This document shows positions 12,586-24,052 of a stretch of 64,000 bases of DNA, in pieces (the stretch's first letter is position 1; each line of letters opens with the position of its first letter). Source of the stretch: Lophius americanus (taxonomy: Eukaryota; Chordata; Actinopteri; Lophiiformes; Lophiidae); NCBI GenBank assembly GCA_037951165.1, contig JBBDHG010000015.1, positions 331,501-395,500 on the forward strand, read 5' to 3'. The position numbers and the translations under genes were made by a program. A model generated the notes under the pieces. It was not told the origin of the DNA. It was given only the letters and a program-made list of their open reading frames with translations, and did no database searches.

Positions 12586-13124
12586 CGGAGTTCCTGCTGC
12601 GTTTAATTACTCTTGCGGCTTCTACAGTTCATTAGCCATCCAAGGTGTGATACAGAGCGGATGAACCTGTGCCGGGCCGGGCCGGGCCGGCCGGGTGTGA
12701 CTGCGTGAGAACCAAACACAACAGCTGATGTGGTAGAGGGGGATGGGCAAGGTGTCATAGAGCCATTTGTCTAAAGGTAGGAGGTGGAGATCGGAGAAGG
12801 GGTGAGGTGGGAGTTAATCTTAGCCTTGAGCTAGTTCAGACTTCTTTGTGGTTTTGGTTCGTCTGTATGAGTGTATCAAAACTTCACTTCAGAAAAAAAC
12901 TTCTGAATTGTTAATATCTATCAAACTATGATTCATAAGTTGTCTGAGAGCACGTCGATATCTAACCATAGATTAGGGTTTCCCTCTAGGCCTTTGTACA
13001 AGAGTAGAATTTATTTTGACCGCTCTGTGAAATGCTTGAGTGGAATTTTTGGGTGTGTCTGCAGAATCTCTAGATAGAAAACCTCTAGGGTACGGTCTCC
13101 ACCTGTACGTCCACGGGGTCTTAC

Positions 13125-13348
13125 CTCTGAGGCAGAGGAAGGTGAGGAAGTCCTCTGTCTTGGGCTTGCGTCTGGACAGGTCTTGAATGGAAGAGGACAG
13201 CGATGAAGAGGAGAGTGAGGAGAGGGATGAGGGGGGCACAGCGGCCAGGGCTGTGTTCAGGGTGCCTGGGTCCGCCACTTTAACGGGTGTAGTGCTGGGC
13301 GAGTTTGGCTGAGACTGGGCAAACTTCCTCTGGGCCTGGAGGCGAGGT
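13125..13348 (-). CDS. jarid2: jarid2 internal coding exon with EZH2-substrate lysine and SUZ12-binding-type segment
   Basis: The exon has 74 codons. It begins PRLQAQRKFAQSQPNS, which is identical to human JARID2 around Lys116, and ends RKPKTEDFLTFLCLR before the donor AGAG/GTAAGA. The acceptor is TCTCCCAG/A, and A completes the Arg codon AGA begun in the previous exon. Phases are 2 in and 1 out. In the family, the Lys in QRKFAQ is methylated by EZH2 and read by EED as an H3K27 mimic, and the KPKTEDFLTFLCLR region contacts SUZ12. Between them the fish exon carries a Ser-rich insert (SSLSSLSSSSLSSS) where human has a shorter Pro-rich linker. The polypyrimidine tract of the acceptor is a pure (TC)n microsatellite. 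Confidence 0.97.
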
Positions 13349-13352
13349 CTGG

Positions 13353-13371
13353 GAGAGAGAGAGAGAGAGAG
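13353..13371. repeat. (GA)n / (TC)n microsatellite at a splice acceptor
   Basis: On the minus strand this is a (TC)9-type run ending in CCCAG. It is the polypyrimidine tract of the jarid2 exon that starts at 13348. A good branch-like AACTAAT lies just upstream. Confidence 0.95.
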
Positions 13372-13854
13372 AATATTACAATTAGTTTCATCTGAGCAGA
13401 TGATCTTCGGCTCCACAGCCACGTTTACAAATAGGCTGCAGCTTCAGACAAAGGGAAGTTGAATCATTTCCTCAAATTTCACAACACGACGGGGTTAAAA
13501 AAGAAAACAACGACTTTGAAATACTTAAAGAAAGACATGCACGTATGTTTTCTGTGCTGCTGATGTCATTCACAGCCATACATCAAAGCAAATGAAGCGT
13601 GGTGTGCAGCCGGTGGAAAGTAGCTTCTCTTTTTCGGCGACGCTCTTGGCGAAGTTTCAGATCAAATAGGAACTTTATTGGTCATCAATTATTAGTCAGG
13701 TCTGCATTCCATCGCAGTCTTCTGGCATTCTCATTCCTCCTCCTTTTTTTTAAAGCCTGAGAACCACTTTCTGCCAAACCGGTTCTCCACATTTAGGACT
13801 CAGGCGTGCGTCACACTGATGAATCATTTCATTCACGAAAAGTCGGGGCTACTA

Positions 13855-14105
13855 CGAAATCATCATCGCCGCGTCGCCACGGATCCTTCATGTTAACGCC
13901 ATAACTCAATAACTATTTCATGGATTAACTTGAAATTTGATAAACTCATACACCTTAGTGCGAGGAAGACCTGGATAGATTTTGGGAATTATCGGTAGCA
14001 TATTTTTGACAGTAGGGGGAGCTGTTTCTCCAAAGGTCTTCAGGCCATCATTTTTCAACTGTTTAGTGCAAATGATTCGACTCGACAAAATGAATCTTCT
14101 ATAGA
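13855..14105 (-). repeat. R1 dispersed repeat, copy 5 (inverted, lacks head)
   Basis: Read on the minus strand, it contains a last internal unit with CTCCCCCTA, then TTCCTCGCACTAAG, then ATAGTTATTGAGTTATGGCG and the tail GAAGGATCCGTGGCGACGCG. It sits about 500 bp beyond the acceptor of the jarid2 exon at 13125-13348. Confidence 0.7.
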
Positions 14106-14973
14106 CTCAAGACCAAGAAAAGTCTTTTCTGTTGTGTCCTAACGAGTGAAACAGGTCACCTCCAAATGCAAAGTGCCAACTTCTTAAATATCCCTTAAGG
14201 ATAGTTTCCAGGAGTTCCTGCCACCTACAGCCGTCTCTCAGACAATGATTTTCTTTCATATCAAGATATCCAGAGGACAAAACAGGGATGTGAGTGTGTA
14301 GTCGAGAGTCAGAGACAGACAGACAGAGTGTAAGGAACAAAGATGAGGAAATTGTTGATTGCATTCTGTCAATCTGGCACCAGTGCAGACAACAGAAGCT
14401 TTTTCCGCATTGCTAATAGCTGGAAAAGTTAAAATAGTTACCGCCTAATCCTTTCCTAAATCCTGTCTGCAGTGGAAACACTCAATGGGTTTATATCGTA
14501 ATCACTGTGGTGGAAACGCGGCTTTTCGTGACCAGGTATTAACTTTATTATTTCAACTCAGACGAGACGGCATCTGTTCAAAACAACCAGATAGACTAAA
14601 AAATCGCTGCAAAAACACTCAACATCTTAAGCCTACTCATCTCGCCATTTCTTTCTACTACAAGATATTGTCTCTTATTCCAGCTTCCCCACTTTCAACT
14701 ATGGTGATGTTCCATTTTCTCCCAGCTCTTCTCCTACTTTCCTATGTGATGCACGCAGCCTCGGAGACGTCTCTCTCATTTTTCTTTTCCGTCTTTACTT
14801 CTCAGTGTGTGTCAGCTGAGACAAGAGAAGAGCGGAATATTAAAGACGTTGATGTCTGGGCGAAAAAACCATGGACTAACTTGTCACTCCGCCTCCCTCA
14901 TTGACAAAACATAAACAGTAACGCTGGCACAACCATAAATGTCTGTCAGGGGCCACAATTGATTAGTGCAGCC

Positions 14974-14974
<1 letters not shown>

Positions 14975-15008
<34 letters not shown>

Positions 15009-15040
15009 TGTGTGTGTGTGTGTGTACGTGTGTGTGTGTG
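14975..15040. repeat. (GT)n microsatellite with two ACGT interruptions
   Basis: About 66 bp of GT repeats, interrupted twice by TACGTG. Confidence 0.95.
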
Positions 15041-15824
15041 CGCGCTATAGTAGAAACACTGCAGAGATGTGAAAGACGCGATGTGATATCCCGCTATTAT
15101 TTGTCAATTTGCCACAGACTGGACTATAGAAAGGGGAAGATGGGATCATGTCTGGAGATCCCCCACAATGCATTTGGCACTTTAAAAATGGTGCAGAGTT
15201 ACGATTACACTTCAATCAGGGAGCAGCATGGTGTCAAAATGTGTCAATTTCCTGTCGTGACATGGGCCTGAGCTCAATATGTGAGAAATTGATAGATGAT
15301 TGCTCCCGCATTGGCAAAGTGCTGAATTTGGACACAGTGTGAGAAACGAGGGAAAAATGAACAAATGCCTGTTTGCACACCCCCAGTTTGTTTACAATCC
15401 AAAGCCTCCAAAACACGGCTGTGACAAGCTGCAATTCAATAGTTCAAAAAGGTGATTGACATCCACACCAATCTATTTTGCTTCAATATTTAATCTAAAA
15501 CGCCCATCCTCTTCATTTATAAATATTAATCACTCTCATTTTACTGAAGATATTTCAACATTCACAACAGCAGATAAAGGGGGGCTGGCGTTACTTCCAG
15601 CGAGGCTATGATTTATTGAAAACACGAAGAGAAGCTCGGGGGCGCGATTGCAGAATATGCTTGAAGAAACAGGAGGGAACAGAAAATGGGGGGGAAAAAA
15701 ACAACCTAATTGGTAATTAGGCCCATGCTGCCGAAAAAGCAAAGTTGTTCAGGAGATTCTTCAAATAAAATCTGAATTCATGTCAGAAAAACAATGTTTT
15801 TTCATTAAAAAAAAAAAAAGAAAC

Positions 15825-16262
15825 TCCCCCCATATTGAGCAAAATATAAACTAAGAGAGCAAAATTTCATCTATACAAGATAAATCTCCTCTAGTGGATT
15901 CATACGGACCAAATCTGGACTAAATTACACCAACAGTCTGGAAGTTATATCCGTCTAACAGTGTTTTTCATTAAAAATCCAGATTTTAGTCCCTCAGTGA
16001 CTATTAAAGTAAAATAGAACATCTGAAACATAGATCTCCTCGAGTCGATTCATATGCAAAAACTTTGGGGATGAAACTCGCCCTAGTGATGGAAGCATAC
16101 AACAGAACTGTGTCAAAATGAATCCAGTTCTGTTGGGCTAGGGTCTATGTGCATAGATAATTGTCCATAAAATCTATAAAATAGTTTTTGAATGATTGCT
16201 TTATCAGGACGGACCTGCGGCCTTAGCTTCAATTAGGATTCCATAATAATCCTGACTTTTAA
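15825..16262 (+). repeat. R1 dispersed repeat, copy 6
   Basis: Internal units carry TCTCCTCTAGTGGATTCATA and CTCGCCCTAGTGATGGAAG, followed by AATAGTTTTTGAATGATTGC and a degenerate tail GGACCTGCGGCC. The head is absent. The tail abuts the LINE 3'-end fragment. Confidence 0.65.
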
Positions 16263-16510
16263 ATGAGGTTAAGGTGGCTTTGGCATCTCATTAGGATGCC
16301 TTCAGGGGTTTTAGGGGTTCATCCAACTTTGAGACCCCTGGAGTATACCCAGAATGCAGTGAGGGGATTGCACATCTCATCTGGCCTGAGAGGACATAAG
16401 GTTCAAAAGGATGAGCTGGAGAACGCAGCTGGGGAGAAGCACATCTGGTTTATCTTGGTTGGCTTGCAACCAGTATAACCTGATCCTGGATAAGTTGAAG
16501 AAAAATGGAC
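16260..16510 (+). mobile_element. non-LTR retrotransposon (LINE) 3'-end fragment
   Basis: GGCATCTCATTAGGATGCCT, later GAGCTGGAGAACGCAGCTGG and GGGGAGAAGCACATCTGG, and finally CCTGATCCTGGATAAGTTGA match the order of a very common fish LINE end. In intact copies that end encodes a C-terminal stretch around RMPPG and ELEEVAGE.REVW, and finishes with a GGATAAG-type tail. This copy is truncated and decayed. The LINE clade (L2- or Rex-like) is my memory-based guess. Confidence 0.6.
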
Positions 16511-17453
16511 ATACATTGCATTTTAGATCCGGTTTAGATCCGGTTTATCTCTAAATATCAATATCAATCTGCTTTGTCAATCAATCTGCCTCATGAGTTC
16601 TACATCCTGTCTAGACGTTCACCCAGAAACTCTTGATGACCCTCCCTTCTCTGTGACTTATTGACAAACACGGGAGACACACTGAGGTATTTTCCTAAAG
16701 TCACCAGAAAAATACACCCAAGGCTACAGGCAATCTCTAATAATTTTACTAAATCTCCCTTTTTGCACATTTCTCTTTGTATCGTCGCTCCTCTTTCTTC
16801 AGTGGCGCGCTTAAAGCAAACAAGGGACTAATAAAAGACAATAACAACCGATCTGAATCACTGATGATGTGAGAATGTGGCGTTTGCCGGTGATTCCCGA
16901 GCAGGAAAATGCCTAAATAAAAGCCCATCGCCTTTAATTAGAAGTACAACTTCACTAAGTGATTTCCTAATGATGACAGGCAGCTCTCTTCACTGAAGTG
17001 GTGCTCAGGTGTCAAAACAGACTCATTGTCATTATCGCTATTGGGAGTGCCGAGAAATTACAGCTTGGAGGAATATAAAATCAATTATAGCATCTCTTAT
17101 CGAAAAACTTTCAATCAGATTTGTTGGAAATGAAGTCGTTTCAACTGTAAATTACTTGTAAATGTACAATAAATCACCAAAGACCAGGTGAATATCTAGA
17201 AATCAGCAAGGGAACAACCTGCAATGATATTTTCCTGAGTGCTAACAGGACCCTCTGATTCAGCGGAGGTCTACCTGTGGACGGTGTCTGTAGCTCAGGG
17301 TGTAAATGATCCATTATGTCGGTTAGTTGTGAATTTAATTTATTCACGCAAGCCATTATTTAGCTAGTGTACTTTTTCTGTTTCGAGTCGTTTATTTTGA
17401 AGTACTTCCGGGAATACAGGAAGTAATCATCTTAACAACATGCCATTGTCGTA

Positions 17454-17484
<31 letters not shown>

Positions 17485-18373
17485 CATGTTTAAGGAGTTT
17501 TCAAACATTTTTTAACGGTCAATTTGGACAATTATGCGTCCCCGGCTGGGATAGGAACAAGGTTATTCATGTTTGATGTTAGCTCTAGCTGCGTCCTGTA
17601 ATTTTTCAGTTTCAGTTTGTAGCATATTGTTAGTGTGTTAGCCATGCTAATGTTAGCTTAATTTTCATCTGTGGTTAAATGTTATTAAGGTTATTAATTT
17701 ATTTTATATGATGATTTTGCAGCTTTACCAAAGTTTCTGAATGGTGTTTTTGAAAAAAAAAGAAAAGAAAAAAGAAAACAACCTTTGTGTAAAAAATAAA
17801 ACTAAAAACGTTGGAACATAAAAAATAAGCCCTCAAGAAACATCAGTACGTTACACCATTGTCCGGATGGGCTCTACACGGGGTACACCATGTTCCCATG
17901 CATGCTGAGCTATAGAACACTCATTGGGACAGCGCCACGGCATTCGAGGAAGAGTAGGATGAGAGTCAGGGGAGATGCAAGGAGATAAAAGAGGAGACAC
18001 ATGCAATAGAGGGAGTAAAGCGGAGAGATTACTGCAGGATGTCCACAATCATCCTTTTTAATCCACCTTTCATCCATCCCTTCCTGCTCACCCCTCCTCC
18101 CCCTCCTCATCCTCCTCCCGGCCATCTAACATGCTGCTCTAAACGGCTGCTCTGATGTCTAATATTACAGGTGTCGCCGTAACTGCTAAAGTATTGATCA
18201 TGGCTGAGAGACGGGGTGACAAAGTTTTTGACTAACCTGTCAGCAATCGGTGCCCAGAAAGGAGGATGAGGAAATGCCAAGGATGAAGAGCCATTCATGA
18301 TTTACCTCTCGCGCATAAAAGGAGGTAAAATGAAAAACGAGAGGGCGGAAGAGGAGACAGTGGTGGTGGTGGA

Positions 18374-18426
18374 GGGGCGGGGGGGGGGGGGGGGGGGCGG
18401 GGGGGGGGGGGGGGGGGGGGGGGGGG
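18374..18426 (+). repeat. long poly-G run
   Basis: Runs of 4, 19 and 28 G are separated by single C residues. The run could form G-quadruplexes on the plus strand. Its exact length may be affected by sequencing or assembly error. Confidence 0.85.
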
Positions 18427-19499
18427 CTGGGGCACAGAGGAAGCCCGGCTAATTTCTAGTGATTTACTCAACCAAAACCAGACCCTGTCTGTGGAAAGTT
18501 GGCCGAGATCGGCCGGTCTCTACCAGTGGGCCACATGGACCTAGTTAGGTTTCCCTCGAATGCAGTGACACAAGACACAGTGTCTGAAACTAAAACAAAG
18601 TGGGAAGACAACGGCGCACATTTAAAAGCTGAGGAAATATCTCGCTGAATGCATTGGATTCGTTAAGTGTGTTGGCCTTTTTTTTTTTTTTCCTGGTGCG
18701 TGTGGACAGGTGGTCCTCAGACATTTCCTAACAATCAGAAGTGGCCGTTGTGCAACAAGAAGGAGAGAAAACCCCGGGTATAGATCACACACCCTGTCAA
18801 TTAAAGACTTTGAGCTGTCTTCTTCACTCTCCATCAACACCTTTCCAACAATGGCGGTTGCCATGGGAACTGCCGTAATGGCAAGACAATCTTTTAACCA
18901 AAACTTGCACATGAAGGGCATTGGCAGGCGTCCATCCCGCTAGAGCAGACCCACCCGGCAACACCACCCTCCCCGTCAGCTCCAGGGATGTTGATTAGAT
19001 CCTCGTTTACGATCCCCTCTCTAATTAAGTAAAGTTTAAGGATCATTTATGCTCAAGGTTTAAGACGGATACAAATGAAGCCATTCGCCCATACTCTGCG
19101 CCCATAGTTGTGCACATTCCCTGAAAGCTTTCGGATGCAGTTCTTAAAGGCGCAGTGACCAACTTTTACCTCCGTGACTGAAATTCATCGGGCATAACAT
19201 TACAACCACTGACCGATTAATACATGTACCTACACAGACTGAGGAAACCATCATGGCCTACACTTGCACAGCTGCCAAAACATTATGACTATATACAACA
19301 TCTTTCGTGTATTGTCATTTTCAATCAACTCTTTATTTTAATCCTTTACTATTCAGAACCTTCCAAATTCTTAATTATATTCATCGTTCTTCACAATCTT
19401 CCTTTATCATCTAAATTTCAAATCAGCTCTTCAACATCCAGCATTCAAACCCACACATTTTTCAGAAATTGTATTTTCTAGTTAAATGTGATATAATGT

Positions 19500-20035
19500 C
19501 TGAAAAAAAGTGTATTTGGAAAAGAAAGGAAGCTCCTAATGAGTAAAATATGAACTATTAGGGCAAGCTAGAATGCAAACAAGAGAGACTTTCTGAAGTT
19601 GATTCGATTGCAAGACAATTTTTACTATATTGCACCAACAGTTAGGAAGTTATGTCCCAAAAAAAACTGAATCTTTTGGAATAGCTCCACCTAGTGAGTG
19701 AACTATGATCAATTACAGTAAAATATAATATATAAAAGGCAGATCCCTTGAATTATATGCATCAAATTTGGACTAAATAAGACCAACGGTTCAGAATCAT
19801 GGCCTGAAATCTTCTAGAGTAACAGTCCCCCTTGTATCAGATATGTTCAATTAACCTTTATCAAAATCCACATAGGTCTTCTTCACATTAAATTCTATGA
19901 AGGAAGAACATTGGAAAATATTCCATGTTTATGAGTCATTGCGTTAAGACGGAGGACCTGTGGCGGAGGCGAGCGCTCCGATGACCATTTCAAAAATATC
20001 CATAACCTTTCGGGGATACGACTGAATCCATGTCA
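19500..20035 (+). repeat. R1 dispersed repeat, copy 7
   Basis: Internal units include AGCTCCACCTAGTGAGTG, ATCAAATTTGGACTAAATA and AGACCAACGGTTCAG. The tail reads GAGTCATTGCGTTAAGACGG then GGACCTGTGGCGGAGGCGAG. The head is missing. Confidence 0.7.
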
Positions 20036-20946
20036 AAAAGTCAAAACCGCTATGGGGAGCATGCACCTCTCCCAACCAGCTCCTCCTACTGTTTTCTGTC
20101 ATTCAGGCGGGAAAGAAAAAACAAGAAGAAGATGACGAAGCTCATGTGTGTACTTGTGCATCGAGCCGGCGGCAGGTGATTGATTATACAACACAAATTA
20201 AATGTGTGCATATAACGCTTATAATAGATGCCAAGGAAAACACTCGAAAAGCCAATTAGGCAGAATTAATTGTTGAATCTGGCTCCCATGCGTGTTTTGA
20301 TTTATCGTATAAGCAGATGGGCTCAGCATATAAGCACCTTTCAGTTCTTTACATGCATCGAAGACAAATGAAGTGCAATGTGTTAAAGTGCAAGTGATGT
20401 ATGATTTAAAACAGGCGCAGAGACAAATAAAGTGAAACAAACGCTGTTGGGACTGGGACCTAACGGTGTTTTATCCATGACTCAGCTTTAGTTGCTGGAG
20501 CTTGTCAAAACATTAGCATTTGGCATGTGTTTTGAAAAAAGTAAGTAGACAGAATGGGAGGCTGATGGAGCAACTTTAATGTCAGAAGGCCTTTCATGAC
20601 CGGTGGTGGGTTTGTGGCCCTGAGGTGACATGTTAGAAGATGAAGACTGGGTCCTCCACTAAGGAGTCAGAGCTGCTTTGTCTGACCGTTGCTACTTGGT
20701 TTGGTTCCATATCTTTGCCTCCCTTGGATATAAGCAGGTGTCATGTGACGGCGGAAATGTGAGATTATTTGGAAAATAATTGTTGTGAATGAACTGCATG
20801 CATGGAGACACTGAACAAATGCCACCGGAGACGACGAGAAGAGGAAAGACAGCAAAAGGGCGAGTTTTGACTCATAATTGCACCAGAAAAATGTGTAAAA
20901 CAGCTCATTAAATGTTGTATTTAACTTGCACTTTATAGTTAGACTG

Positions 20947-21205
20947 ATTCACTGGGTTCAAATCCACATCAGCCTGCAACTTTCCTTGTTTGCATGTTGT
21001 CCCCGGGTCTACACGGGTTCTACTCTGGAACTTTGGGGTCCTAATACATTCCAAAAACATGCATTATAGGCGAAATGGCGCCTGTAAAGTGCTGGTAGGA
21101 GAGAATGTGAGTGAGAGTGGATGTCTGTCTCAATGTGTGTGAGCTTGCAACTCGCCCAGGGTGTACCAATGTCAGCCGGGACAGGTTCCTGTCCCCCGCA
21201 GCCCT
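20947..21205 (+). mobile_element. SINE-like teleost dispersed repeat
   Basis: It opens with a B-box-like CTGGGTTCAAATCCACATC, then TTTGCATGTTGTCCCCGGGT, CTACACGGGTTCT, TCCAAAAACATGCATTA, GTGAGTGAGAGTGGATGTCT, GTCTCAATGTGTGTGAGC, and CCAGGGTGTACCAATGTCAG then CCGGGACAGG. This order is that of a very widespread teleost repeat. I am not certain of its catalogue name. Confidence 0.6.
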
Positions 21206-21916
21206 TTCATTACGTTTATTTAGCTCATTTCTGTGTATTTTTCAAAACCATTTTCACCAAAATGGCCTTCTACCATGAGCGGTTGGGTTTGAAAAGAGAG
21301 AAAGAGACACAAAGGAGCAGGAAGAAGGTCATTCTTATATTACCTGCCCCTTTTTTAATAATAACATGACCTAACTACTGACGCCATTTTTGGATGTTTT
21401 CACAGATCACATCCAAACTTCAACCATACATAATTGAATACAGTCAGTAAATAGATTCAACCATATTAAAAATTCCGTTGATAACCTTAACCTAAATATT
21501 ACCCAGTAATTTTATTTTATATTTTTTTTCTCTAAACATTCTCTTGCCTGCTTTAACTTTGGACGTGCGTACGCACCTTTGAAATTAAATGTCCTTCTAT
21601 GATCCTCATCATCTGAATTTATTAGCAAACAACTCCTGTATATTCTCAAACAGTTAATAAACTGTTTCCAGCTTCAAGCATTACTGAGAATATTTAACCC
21701 AGCGCGGGATAAGCGTCTATGCTAATGAGTGAATGAATGAACAAAACAAGCAGACATATTTACACACGATCATGTGTGAAGTACTCCATATATGAATAAT
21801 TTAGATACGGCAATTCTTGGATTAGCGGACCTGAAGATATGCAGCAGTCAGGAATGAGCATCTGGATGAGGGATAAGGATTTTATCTACGATGACATCAT
21901 AATGGCTGTTTAAAAT

Positions 21917-22599
21917 CAGGGCTTCTCAAACTCTTTGGGGCGTTTATAGTCGTTTATAAACGCCCATTGGAACTATATGTACTATGAAGCTTTTTAAACG
22001 GTAATCCTTTGAACTGGCCCACTGTGGAAACACATTCCAATTTGAATCATGTTAACGCCACTTATATACTTTTAAAATGGTCATTTTATTCTTAAAATTT
22101 GCATTTTCACTCAACTTGGAAACTTTCAAACTGCTCAAGTAATTGATCTTGAAAACTTTCAGATAATGACCAGCAGCAGTAATAAAGAGGAAAAGATCAC
22201 TTTTGTGACCGTACAAAGGAAACTGTGGTGAAAACAAAAAACACGAAGGACGAGAATGTTTCCCAGCTGCCCCGGCGGAACCGCGGGATGGTTAGCAGGA
22301 GCCGGATTACCGTGTTTGTGTCATTAGTGCGGTTATAACTGAACATCTGACAGATGGAAACGGACGGAGAAGCAAAGGAGGAGGGGAAAAGCCTTTCGCT
22401 AACCGCTAGGCTAAAGACGCTAACAGACCTGAAAGCACCTGTGAATAATTGTGATTAATGAAATGGTTTCAAAAGAAGAAGCGAACTAGACAAACTTACG
22501 CCGTTCCTTAAGTAAAGGAACGGTAAATGAACTATACTTCTATAGCTGGTCATCCCTTCAGTGGACCCGGTGGACCCCTGGGGGGCTTGTTAAGCCCTG
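21917..22599. mobile_element. hAT-like non-autonomous DNA transposon (MITE)
   Basis: The left end is CAGGGCTTCTCAAACTC. The right end, reverse-complemented, is CAGGGCTTAACAAGC. The flanking 8-mers TTTAAAAT (21909-21916) and GTTTAAAT (22600-22607) agree at 6 of 8 positions, consistent with a decayed 8-bp target-site duplication. CAGGG-type ends with 8-bp duplications are typical of the hAT superfamily. The 683-bp interior has no transposase. It contains hairpins at 21938-21965 and 22501-22523. Confidence 0.5.
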
Positions 22600-23743
22600 G
22601 TTTAAATGATGTGTAAGTTGCCATTATCGAAGAAGTCAGACACTTAAAACAAATAAATAAAATAGATACATGACCCAGAAAACTGCTTTCTTTTCTGCAT
22701 ATTGAAGTGATATTTGAAAAACCTGGCCGTACATTATCGGTTTACAAACGTTAGATATTTTCCTCGGAGTACAATAATTGAAAGAATCATTAGTTTTGTG
22801 GATATTTTTGCATTTAAATCTAAAAATATTACAAAGATGCTTAAGATTGTTATTTGTATTAAAAAAGTTCTATAAACCTTGAGGGTTTATTTTTATTTAT
22901 TTTATTTTATAAGTTCGGATTTGGTCGCTTGCAACAGAACAACTTTTCCCCTTTTTTTTTCTTTTTCTCTTGCTTGTCTGCCCTGTTCGCCTCGGAGCAG
23001 GGAAGTTGGTTTGTTGCACGGATTTCAGCTTCAATGCTTCCTTTTTTTCCATTGATATCAAAAAAAAGCAACAATCAATATCCTGTAAACAAGAACAAGC
23101 TGCTGAAATGTAAGAATTGCAAGAATCGGAACCCCTGTAAAATAAACTGTAAACTTTAGATATGAAGGGTATCAGACACCGGATGTCTGCCAAATAGTGA
23201 GCACACTTATTTGTACCGCTAACTGGATATTGCCAAATATTGACCCACATCGATAAGTTTGGCGCTATGCTGTAAGCTGTTTATTAACTTTAATATCTGA
23301 CTTATGAAGTGTTTACAACCTATTTATGACCTAGTTATAAACCATTTATAAATCCTTTATAAGGGTTGCTGGCAAGCTTCACACATTTTGAATTAAGCCA
23401 AATATCTGGTTTTTGTTATCAACAAAACACTAGAAAATATTGAAATATGAAATGAAGTAATAAGAGTCATACGTTGGAGCCTGGCTACTGTTTCGTCTTC
23501 ATTTGCAGAGAAACGCCGCCCTGAATCGAGCTGGAGTCCGTCTGATGTTTGCTCAAAGATTGGATAGATGTTGGTATGATACTGGGCTCCAGTCAGACTT
23601 TGTGTCCCCTCCCGTGTTAAAGGTTACTGTGTGAGCAGAGCAGTGCTGATCCAGAGTCTGTACCTCAGGGGCTGGATTAATTGGCTCCAGATGCCCCACA
23701 TGGTCTTGATAAAAGACGACCCCGCTGCAGCTGCCTCTGTACG

Positions 23744-23746
<3 letters not shown>

Positions 23747-23813
<67 letters not shown>
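23747..23813. repeat. (GT)n microsatellite
   Basis: 67 bp of pure GT, followed by a T/A-rich segment. Confidence 0.95.
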
Positions 23814-23815
<2 letters not shown>

Positions 23816-23891
23816 TTATTTTTTTATATATTTTATTACGTTTAGAAAATGAATGTAGAGGTTTATGTAGGAGTTTGAATGTGTCTGCGTT

Positions 23892-24052
23892 GAATTTAAA
23901 GTCAGAATTCTGTAGAATTAAGTAATAAGTCTGAGTTTAGAGTAAGAATTCAGATATTACAGTCAGAATTCTGAGAATAAAGTCAGAATAATGAGATTAA
24001 AGTCTGAATTCCAGGTTTAAAATCACGATTCTGAGTCTAAAGTCAGAATTGA
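23892..24052 (+). repeat. AGTCAGAATTCTGAG-type degenerate tandem array
   Basis: Repeats of about 20 bp of the form AAAGTCAGAATTCTGAGATT are strung together with indels. The same motif occurs at 25465-25735 and in a short piece at 30000-30045. Confidence 0.7.

Noticed and set aside
20947..20975. tRNA gene suggested by GGGTTCAAATCC
   Set aside because: Only a B-box-like word is present, with no acceptor-stem pairing. It belongs to a SINE-like repeat.
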